Assembly: GCA_947487925.1 (NCBI GenBank)
Contig: CANLCA010000235.1
Location: 1 to 5,639, forward strand
Length of the DNA: 5,639 nt
Origin: Verrucomicrobiales bacterium
GTDB lineage: Bacteria; Verrucomicrobiota; Verrucomicrobiia; Limisphaerales; F1-80-MAGS106
Direction: 5' to 3'
The translations under genes were made by a program, and so were the position numbers. The notes beneath the pieces are model-generated. The model was given only the letters and a program-made list of their open reading frames with translations. It did no database searches and had not been told where the DNA came from. Positions 1 through 5,639 of this stretch are shown here, in pieces (the stretch's first letter is position 1; each line of letters begins with the position of its first letter).

Positions 1-1
1 C

Positions 2-454
2 AGAGCTGTTCTGGAGAAGCTCAGCAATGCCTTGCGTTACGTGGGCGAGACCGGGAAAGCGGCCCAGGTGAAGGCGCTTGTCAACATGGTGATGAACATC
101 AACACGGCAGGCCTGGCGGAAGGCCTTGGGCTCGGGGCTGCTCTAGGACTGGACCTAGCCATGCTACGGGAAATATTTTCCCAAACCGGAGCGAATTCGC
201 GCGTGTTGCAGACCGATGGAGAGGATATGCAGAAACGCGATCATTCCTGTTTCTTTTCGGCGGCGCATGCCGCCAAGGATTCCGGCATCAGCCTCGACCT
301 GGCAAAGCAGTCAAAGCTGAAGTTGCCTTTGGCTACGGCGACCAAAAAGCAGTTTGATTTGATGATTAAGTTGGGTTTGGGAGAGCTGGACAAATCCGGG
401 GTGGCCGAGCTGACTTTCCCAGGTCGCGCACTGCACAAGGCCAAGAAAAAATGA
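2..454 (+). CDS. 3-hydroxyisobutyrate dehydrogenase-family NAD(P)-dependent reductase, 3' part only
   Basis: This is the C-terminal part of a beta-hydroxyacid dehydrogenase (3-hydroxyisobutyrate dehydrogenase / tartronate semialdehyde reductase / glyoxylate-succinic semialdehyde reductase family). The frame is open from base 2, so the gene starts left of the window. A TTG at 32 could be mistaken for a start, but family-like sequence (AVLEKLSNALRYVGETG) runs through it. The N-terminal Rossmann domain is therefore missing. Visible are the family's GxxGxxxxxKxxxN motif, with the catalytic lysine at codon 71-73 and the asparagine at 83-85, the all-helical C-terminal domain, and the AAKDSGISLDLA helix. 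The protein ends in a lysine-rich tail (KAKKK). The stop overlaps the fdhD start by ATGA, so the two are probably cotranscribed and translationally coupled. The family assignment is firm. The substrate cannot be told from this domain, and the link to formate metabolism is unexplained. Confidence 0.85.
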   Translation, partial: RAVLEKLSNALRYVGETGKAAQVKALVNMVMNINTAGLAEGLGLGAALGLDLAMLREIFSQTGANSRVLQTDGEDMQKRDHSCFFSAAHAAKDSGISLDLAKQSKLKLPLATATKKQFDLMIKLGLGELDKSGVAELTFPGRALHKAKKK

Positions 455-1269
455 TGCGGGTGAAACACGCCTCAATTCATCGTTGGAGCGGCACCGGGTT
501 GGCCAGCGTGGAGGATGTGTTGGTGGAGGAGGAGCCACTTGAAATAAGGGTCCGGGGAGCGGCCGTCACAGTGACGATGCGGACACCAGGGCACGATGCC
601 GAGCTTGCCGCAGGATTTCTTCTCTCCGAGGGGATAATTCGACACCGGACCGATGTGGTAGAAATCGCTTGTTGCGGGAGCACAGAAGTTGCCGCCCGAG
701 AAAATGTGCTCAACGTGTTCCTGTCGCCAGAGGTTTGTTTTGATGGACCCAAAGCAGGTCGGTTGCAACTCACGACATCGAGTTGTGGGCTCTGTGGCAA
801 AGCATCGATCGAGTCGATTCATCAGCGATTTCCTCCGATGGAGGACGGTGGTGGTGGAAGCGTTTCCATCCCCAAGCTGCTCGGGTTCCCGGACAAGCTT
901 CGGCAACGCCAAGCCTCTTTCGAGCGCACTGGGGGATTGCACGCGGCAGGTCTGTTTTCCTTTGGAGGGAGGCGGGTTGTGGTGCGGGAGGACATTGGCC
1001 GGCACAACGCGGTGGACAAGGTCTTGGGCTACGGATTCTTGAATGGGAGGCTGCCTCTGAAGAACTCCGTGTTAATGGTGAGCGGACGCGTGAGTTTCGA
1101 GATCATGCAGAAAGCGCTTGCCGCGCGGATCCCGTTGGTGGCGGCCGTGTCCGCGCCCTCGAGTCTGGCGGTGGAATTCGCGCATGAAAGTGGCCAGACG
1201 CTGGTGGGTTTTCTAAGGAACGGCAGCTTCAATGTCTACACCCACCCTCGGAGGATTGCCAGCGGTTGA
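451..1269 (+). CDS. fdhD: Formate dehydrogenase accessory sulfurtransferase FdhD
   Basis: FdhD takes sulfur from a cysteine desulfurase (IscS in E. coli) and transfers it to the Mo/W-bis-pyranopterin cofactor, a step formate dehydrogenases need for activity. The 272-residue length is typical. Visible family hallmarks are EEPLEIRVRG near residues 27-36, AGFLLSEGII (54-63), the sulfur-carrying CGLC motif (Cys112 and Cys115) in TTSSCGLCGKASIE, GGLHAAGLF (161-169), the cofactor-binding VREDIGRHNAVDK (178-190), and the SGR...E segment from 211. The start is the ATG that overlaps the upstream stop; a second ATG follows directly and could serve instead. Only a weak AAGG (437-440) lies upstream, ten bases from the start, which fits translational coupling to the previous gene. 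Its likely client is the FdhA encoded convergently just downstream. Confidence 0.96.
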   Translation: MMRVKHASIHRWSGTGLASVEDVLVEEEPLEIRVRGAAVTVTMRTPGHDAELAAGFLLSEGIIRHRTDVVEIACCGSTEVAARENVLNVFLSPEVCFDGPKAGRLQLTTSSCGLCGKASIESIHQRFPPMEDGGGGSVSIPKLLGFPDKLRQRQASFERTGGLHAAGLFSFGGRRVVVREDIGRHNAVDKVLGYGFLNGRLPLKNSVLMVSGRVSFEIMQKALAARIPLVAAVSAPSSLAVEFAHESGQTLVGFLRNGSFNVYTHPRRIASG

Positions 1270-1281
1270 AGAGAAGACAAT
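1270..1281. other. 12-bp convergent intergenic gap between fdhD and fdhA
   Basis: Only AGAGAAGACAAT separates the fdhD stop from the fdhA stop on the opposite strand. No GC-rich stem followed by a T-run is visible here or in the adjoining gene ends, so no intrinsic terminator is called. Transcripts from either side must end inside the opposing gene or by another mechanism. Confidence 0.8.
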
Positions 1282-4005
1282 TCAGGTTTTCACGGGTTCG
1301 ATGCGCACAGCGCAGACCTTTAATTCAGCGGTGTGCGTGGTCGGATCATAGCCGGAACCGGTGAGGTTGTTGACAGCCACATCGGCGAAGCTGAAACTCG
1401 TGAAGACCGTCCCACGAGGCGAGCGCACTGTCCCGCGGACTTTCATCTGCACCGATCCTCGCCGGCTGCTAATAGACACCCAGTCCCCGTCGCGTAAACC
1501 CCAGTGCACCAAGTCATCGGGGTTTACCTCCAGGCTCTCTTCAGACAACAAATAGTCCATGCCGCTGGCGCGGCCCGTCTGGGTGCGCGTGTGATAACTC
1601 TGCAATCGCCTTCCCGTTGTCAGCCAAACCGGGAAACGTTCATCAATGACTTCTGCAGGATCGCGATAGCCCAGTATTTGAAATTTTCCACGGCCATTGG
1701 TGAACGCGCCCACATGGAGGATCGGCGTACCGGGATGATCTTTTGTCGGCACGGGCCAGCTCAAACTCTCGCTGGAGACTCGTTCCCAATCCAGACCTCC
1801 ATAGGTCGGCGAAAGCGAGCATAGCTCGTTGAATACGTCCGCCGCCGACGAGTAATCGAAACCGGGGATGTCCAACCGCTGCGCTATCTGGGCGATGATC
1901 CACCAGTCAGGCCGAGCCACGCCGGGCGGGGCCACGGCGGCTCGCAAACGTTGAACGCGTCGCTCCGTGTTGCACACCACGCCGTCCGTTTCAGCCCAAC
2001 CCGTGGCGGGCAGGACAAGGTGTGCGAGCTTGGCGGTTTCGGTGAGAAACAAATCAATGACCACCAAGTGGTCGAGGCTCCTCAAGGCGTGCTCGCAATG
2101 GATCCTGTCGGGGTCGGACACCACGGTGTTTTCTCCGTCAATGAGCATCGCATGGAGCGATTTTCCGCATTCGAGGAACGCCGTCACTTTCGTCATCGCT
2201 TCACCGAGATCGAGATCTGGTCGCTGGTAGGCCTGAGCGAACTTGTCGCGAGCAGCAGCGTCGGTGATAGGAAGGCTGCCGGGATAAACAAAAGTCTCCG
2301 CACCACAATCGCCGCAGCCTTGGATGTTGTTCTGTCCCCGCATCGGGTTGATGCCGGCGCCTTCGACGCCAAGATTTCCCGTCATCAAAGCCAGATTGCA
2401 GAGGCTTTGAACGTTGTCCACGCCGCAGATGTGCTCCGTGATGCCGAGCGTGTAATAGATGGCGCTCGGTTTCCCCCCGCCATACCAAAGTGCCGCCTGC
2501 TCGATGTCCTCCGCGGGCACCTCGCAGATGGCTGCGGCCCACCGCGGTGTGAATCCTTTGAGGTGTCGTTGAAATTCCTCCCAACCCTCGGTGCGCTGCT
2601 CGATGAACGCCCTGTCCATCAACCCTTCGCGTTCGATCACATGCGCCATCGCCAGCAGCAGCGCCACATCGCTGCCAAGCCGTATCGGAAGATAAACGTC
2701 GGCAAGTTCAGCCAGTTTGATGCGGCGTGGGTCCGCAACGATGAGCTTCGCCCCCCGTGCCATGGCTTTCTTCAGGCCGGTCGCAGCCACGGGATGGCAC
2801 TCGGTCATGTTCGTGCCAATGCAGAAAATCACGTCCGGTTTCGCCATATCCGCGAGCGGATTGGACATGGCTCCCCTGCCGATTGTGGCCGCCAGACCGA
2901 CGACCGTGGGACTATGTCAAGCACGACTACAGTTATCGACGTAATGCGTGCCAAAACCTGCACGAACGAACTTCTGCATGGAATACGCTGCCTCATGCGG
3001 TGCGCGGCCCGAAGCAATGCCGTAAACACTGCGCCGGCCGTGCTTTTCCAGCGAGCGTCGAAATCCTTGGGCGGCAAATTCCAGCGCTTCCTCCCACCCG
3101 ATCTCCTTGAAACTGCCATCCGATTGGCGCAACAAAGGGGTCTTCAGCCGGTCGTTGTGCTGGACGAAATCGAAAGCAAACTGGCCCTTAATGCAAAGCG
3201 CTCCCTGGTTGGCCGGGCCATCCATTGCGGGCTGAACACCGACCATGCGATCGCCTTTCGTCATGATGTCTACCGAGCAACCAACCCCGCAGTAAGGGCA
3301 GATTGTCCGGGTCTTCTCGATCTCGCCGGGGAGATCTGCCGAACGCAACGCCTTCTTGTCCGCAAGGGCGCCCGTCGGGCAAGTCTGCACGCATTGGCCA
3401 CAAAAAGTGCATGCTGAATCCCTGAGGTCCGCGTTGAACTCGGTCGTGATTTGTGTCGAGAACCCGCGATTCATGACGCTGATGGCGTAGTCACCCTCCT
3501 GCTCGGCACAAACGCGCACACATCGGTAGCAAGAGATGCAGAGGTCATAGTCCCTGAGGATGAAGGGATTCAGATCCGTTTTGTTGCTTTTTCCGGAGTG
3601 CTTTCCTTGGAACCGCCCCGTGCGGGCGCCGTAGCGATTGACAAGTGTTGACAGTTCCTGCGACGCGAAGCCGCGCAACGGGTTCACCTCAACCTCACGG
3701 TTTTCCGACACCACCAACTCCAGCAGCGTCTTGCGAAATTTTTCCACCGAAGGCGTTGCCGTGCTGACGACCATTCCTTGTAGGGCCTTAGTGGTGCAAG
3801 AAGCGACAGGGGCCTTCATGCCCTGGACCTCCACGATGCAGAGGCGACAGGCGCCGAATGCCTCTAACCTTGGGTCATAGCACAGGGTTGGGACGGGGGC
3901 TAGGTGACGCCGCGCGACCTCGTAGAGAGTCTCGCCCGGAGAAAAGGGAACCTCGAGACCGTCGAGGGTCATCGTCTGCTTTCGCTCTGTCGCTTTCGTA
4001 GTCAT
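1282..4005 (-). CDS. fdhA: Selenocysteine-containing formate dehydrogenase catalytic (alpha) subunit, read through an in-frame UGA
   Basis: This subunit oxidises formate to CO2 (or the reverse) at a Mo/W-bis-pyranopterin centre. Read through one TGA (2917-2919), it is a 907-residue protein. In order it has a 2Fe-2S ferredoxin domain (Cys42, 53, 56, 70); two 4Fe-4S motifs (Cys156/159/162/166 and Cys199/202/205/209); the molybdopterin oxidoreductase 4Fe-4S motif (Cys236/239/243/271) with the CIKG lysine at 273; the active site NCSRA-U363-HSPTVVGL; IGTN near 397; MRGQNNIQG, whose arginine (about 556) matches the catalytic Arg of E. coli FdhF; and a molydopterin-binding C-terminal domain (about 795-900) with SYHTRTQTGR. 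The frame is the same on both sides of the TGA, and the 16 codons from it to the next ATG (2868) encode conserved family sequence, so this is neither a frameshift nor two genes. ATG4005 overlaps the upstream stop (ATGA) behind GGAGAG. Residues 71-155 contain no cysteine, so the His-Cys3 cluster of NuoG-like relatives is absent. The TGA as Sec is inferred. Confidence 0.95.
2887..2919 (-). promoter_or_regulatory. Bacterial SECIS-like hairpin just downstream of the UGA
   Basis: In the mRNA, 11 bases after UGA, GGUCGUC (2899-2905) can pair with GGCGGCC (2887-2893) in seven consecutive pairs, including two U-G wobbles, closing a five-base loop GGUCU (2894-2898). The loop begins 18 bases after UGA. 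By recall this is the same offset and the same GGUCU loop as in the E. coli fdhF SECIS, where the loop G-U is contacted by SelB domain IV. The element is also coding (V-V-G-L-A), so part of the conservation comes from the protein. No bulged U is evident in the 5' arm, unlike E. coli. Its SECIS role is inferred. Confidence 0.85.
2917..2919 (-). other. In-frame UGA recoded as selenocysteine (Sec363 of FdhA)
   Basis: On the minus strand the codons read TGT AGT CGT GCT TGA CAT AGT CCC ACG, giving C-S-R-A-U-H-S-P-T. From recall, E. coli FdhF has C-A-R-V-U-H-G-P-S at its active site, so the TGA falls on the metal-ligating Sec140 position and the following His364 matches catalytic His141. Cys-type homologues have cysteine here. 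No other stop interrupts the 908 codons. Recoding by SelB is inferred from this position and from the hairpin just downstream. Confidence 0.94.
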
Positions 4006-5639
4006 CGTCTCTCCATCAACCCTCGTGCTACGTGACGTTTTACGGCCTCGGGGAACAATTGTAAAAGGCTATCGGTGACAAATGGAGCAGCCATGCCGAG
4101 GCCGCACGCGCTGGTGGAGCGCATCGCGGCGCCTATGTCCCGAACCTCTTCGGTCCACGCGCTCAGCTCCTGAGGCCCCGTGCTTCCTTGAAGTCGCTCT
4201 GCCAGCCTTTGGGTGCCAATGCGGCAGGGGAAACATTTTCCGCAGGATTCGTGCGCGAAAAATTCCATGGCGTCGCGCGCCGCCCGAACCATGTCGCGAG
4301 TGTCGTCGAAGACGATGATCCCGCCCGCGCCGAGGAATGACCCTTTACTGCGTATGCTGGGTTCGTCCAGCGTGACTTCCATCAGGGTGCTCCCGGCGAG
4401 AAATCCGCCGCTTAACCCGGCCATCGTAACTGCCTGGATGCCCCGGCCTGCCAGGGGGCCTCCCGCCCAGTCGAAGAGCAGTGTTTTCAAGGGCAGGCCG
4501 ATGGGCACCTCGTAGTTGCCGGGCTTCTGTATGTCACCTGAAAGGCTGATGAGCTTCGTGCCCGCATGCCCGTTGAGACCCAATCCCCGATACCACGCGG
4601 CTCCTTGACGCAGTATGTGAGGCACCGAAGCCAGCGTTTCCACGTTATTGACAGCGGTGGGAAGGTCCTCGAAACCATGCGTCACAGGGAAAGGAGGCTT
4701 ATTGCGAGGGAACGGATGTTTTCCTTCGAGGCTGTTGAGGAGCGATCCTTCTTCTCCGCAAATGTAGGCGCCCGCCCCGCGCCTGAGGTGGATCTCAAAA
4801 CTGAATTGACCGCCCAGAATATGTCGTCCCAGCCAACCGTCGGCCTGCGCCTCACCGATAGCACGTTCCAGTGTGAGGAACGTCTCCGGATATTCGTAGC
4901 GTAGGTAAATGAAACCGCGCTCAGCGCCGGTGGCGTAGCCGGCGAGAACCATTCCCTCAATCAACGTGTGGGGATCGTGATCCATGATCGCGCGATCCTT
5001 GAAGCAGCCTGGTTCGCCCTCGTCGGCATTGCACACGATGCTTTTGGGGAGGCCCGGCGCGTCCGCGACCGCTTTCCACTTAGCGCCGGTGGGAAACCCC
5101 GCTCCGCCGCGTCCCGCGAGTTTGCTCTCAGCGATGATGCCGACGACCTGCTCGGGAGTCATGGAGCGTAGCGCTTTCGCGAGTGCCTCATAACCAGCGG
5201 TCCGCCGATACCCGGCAAGGGTCGAGCGGTCCGGCTCACGAATGGGCGCAAAAATACACTCCTCACACCCGCCAGGATTCGGCGCTGGGAGAGGGGAGGA
5301 CTTCGCACGCAGGCTCTCGGGCGAGAGGCCGACAAGGGTTTGGTTGCCGCGCAGCACCGGCACGGGCTCGTCACAGCGTCCGGCACAGGGCATCGGTGTC
5401 GCGCCCAGCGGTTTCAGAGCCTCCAACAGCTCTCTGCCGCCGCGCAGGCAGCAGACGTTTCCCGTGCACACGCGCAGTGCATGAGCCGACGGTTCGAGGG
5501 AAAAATGATGGTAAAATGTGATGGTACCGTAGAGGTCGGCTATCGGGATTTTCAGCGCCTTCGATACCACTTCCAGTGTCTCTCGGGACAGGAAACCATC
5601 CCGGTCTTGGAAAGCGTGCAACACTCCGAGAAGGGGTGC
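4002..5639 (-). CDS. NAD(P)-dependent formate dehydrogenase beta subunit, NuoE-NuoF fusion, 5' end missing
   Basis: This is the diaphorase subunit that passes electrons from FdhA to NAD(P)+ through FMN. The frame is open to the right edge. GTG5622-5624 could be called a start, but the preceding codons (A-P-L-L-G, then VLHAFQDRDGF) continue the NuoE pattern, so the true start is outside the window. Of 545 visible residues, about 1-110 form a NuoE-like thioredoxin-fold 2Fe-2S domain with Cys58, Cys63 (C-x4-C) and Cys85, Cys89 (C-x3-C). A linker carries an extra CEEC pair (Cys125, Cys128). About 160-545 are NuoF-like: FMN motif GRGGAGFPTGAKW (176-188), nucleotide-binding GAGAYICGEEGSLLNSLEG (288-306), and a 4Fe-4S site at Cys466, 469, 472 and 512. 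FdsG and FdsB are the separate equivalents in Cupriavidus-type enzymes; Methylobacterium FDH1 has them fused. The stop overlaps the fdhA start by ATGA, so the two form one operon. NAD versus NADP preference cannot be read reliably. Confidence 0.94.
   Translation of the reverse strand, partial: APLLGVLHAFQDRDGFLSRETLEVVSKALKIPIADLYGTITFYHHFSLEPSAHALRVCTGNVCCLRGGRELLEALKPLGATPMPCAGRCDEPVPVLRGNQTLVGLSPESLRAKSSPLPAPNPGGCEECIFAPIREPDRSTLAGYRRTAGYEALAKALRSMTPEQVVGIIAESKLAGRGGAGFPTGAKWKAVADAPGLPKSIVCNADEGEPGCFKDRAIMDHDPHTLIEGMVLAGYATGAERGFIYLRYEYPETFLTLERAIGEAQADGWLGRHILGGQFSFEIHLRRGAGAYICGEEGSLLNSLEGKHPFPRNKPPFPVTHGFEDLPTAVNNVETLASVPHILRQGAAWYRGLGLNGHAGTKLISLSGDIQKPGNYEVPIGLPLKTLLFDWAGGPLAGRGIQAVTMAGLSGGFLAGSTLMEVTLDEPSIRSKGSFLGAGGIIVFDDTRDMVRAARDAMEFFAHESCGKCFPCRIGTQRLAERLQGSTGPQELSAWTEEVRDIGAAMRSTSACGLGMAAPFVTDSLLQLFPEAVKRHVARGLMERR
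4009..4014 (-). promoter_or_regulatory. Ribosome binding site of fdhA
   Basis: The mRNA reads GGAGAG-ACG-ATG, placing a good Shine-Dalgarno core inside the last codons of the beta-subunit gene. It supports ATG4003-4005 as the fdhA start over the in-frame ATG at 3970-3972 (Met12), which has no comparable site. With the ATGA stop/start overlap it suggests coupled, near-stoichiometric translation of the two subunits. Confidence 0.7.

Noticed and set aside
32..34. TTG as the start of the first gene, making a complete 140-residue protein
   Set aside because: The frame is open to the window edge and the ten codons upstream match the family. The family also needs an N-terminal Rossmann domain that would lie outside the window.
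472..1005. A 177-codon minus-strand open frame inside fdhD
   Set aside because: It is antisense to the fully conserved FdhD, including its CGLC motif, with low-complexity composition and no recognisable domain.
2866..2919. fdhA as a frameshifted pseudogene or as two separate genes, the second starting at ATG 2868
   Set aside because: Both halves share one frame, only a single TGA intervenes, and the 16 codons between the TGA and that ATG encode conserved family sequence. The stop sits exactly on the Sec/Cys catalytic position and is followed by a SECIS-like hairpin.
1951..3417. A 488-codon open frame on the plus strand, antisense to fdhA
   Set aside because: It lies wholly inside fdhA, shows no recognisable domain, and is expected from the codon bias of a GC-rich gene on the other strand. 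The fdhA reading has all the family motifs.
5622..5624. GTG as the true start of the fused beta subunit
   Set aside because: The five upstream in-frame codons continue the NuoE N-terminal helix pattern up to the edge, no ribosome site can be assessed, and NuoE domains normally carry several more helical residues before this point.
4002..5639. Complex I NuoE/NuoF instead of a formate dehydrogenase subunit
   Set aside because: The modules are homologous, but the fusion and the ATGA overlap with fdhA, with fdhD nearby and no other nuo genes, point to the formate dehydrogenase diaphorase subunit.

Overview
This window is a formate dehydrogenase locus. It holds four genes in two convergent pairs and is almost entirely coding. 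The main result is that the catalytic subunit appears to be a selenoprotein. One in-frame TGA (complement 2917-2919) interrupts an otherwise continuous 907-residue FdhA exactly where the metal-binding selenocysteine of Sec-type formate dehydrogenases lies. A bacterial SECIS-like hairpin follows it directly. A conventional gene caller would report two ORFs (2917-4005 and 1282-2868, both minus) instead of one gene (1282-4005).

Layout. Plus strand, left: the 3' end of a 3-hydroxyisobutyrate dehydrogenase-family (beta-hydroxyacid dehydrogenase) gene, cut by the left edge (2-454). It overlaps by ATGA with fdhD (451-1269), the sulfurtransferase that activates the molybdenum/tungsten cofactor of formate dehydrogenases. 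A 12-bp gap separates these from the minus-strand pair, which is transcribed toward them. That pair is a fused NuoE/NuoF-type diaphorase subunit (4002 to the right edge, 5' end missing), followed with another ATGA overlap by fdhA (1282-4005). No stretch longer than 12 bp lacks a gene.

How the parts work together. FdhA would oxidise formate, or reduce CO2, at a Mo- or W-bis-pyranopterin centre ligated by Sec363. Electrons would pass through its own 4Fe-4S clusters to the fused subunit, whose FMN site would reduce NAD(P)+. FdhD on the opposite strand would sulfurate the cofactor. The result is a soluble, cytoplasmic, NAD(P)-linked, multi-subunit formate dehydrogenase. Its two-gene arrangement resembles, from recall, the fused-beta FDH1 type of Methylobacterium, but with selenocysteine at the active site. 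Decoding requires selA, selB, selC and selD elsewhere in the genome.

Organism. The DNA is moderately GC-rich, uses ordinary bacterial starts, and the host should be a Sec-decoding bacterium. The window does not support a phylum assignment. No promoter, tRNA, mobile element, CRISPR array or convincing terminator is visible.
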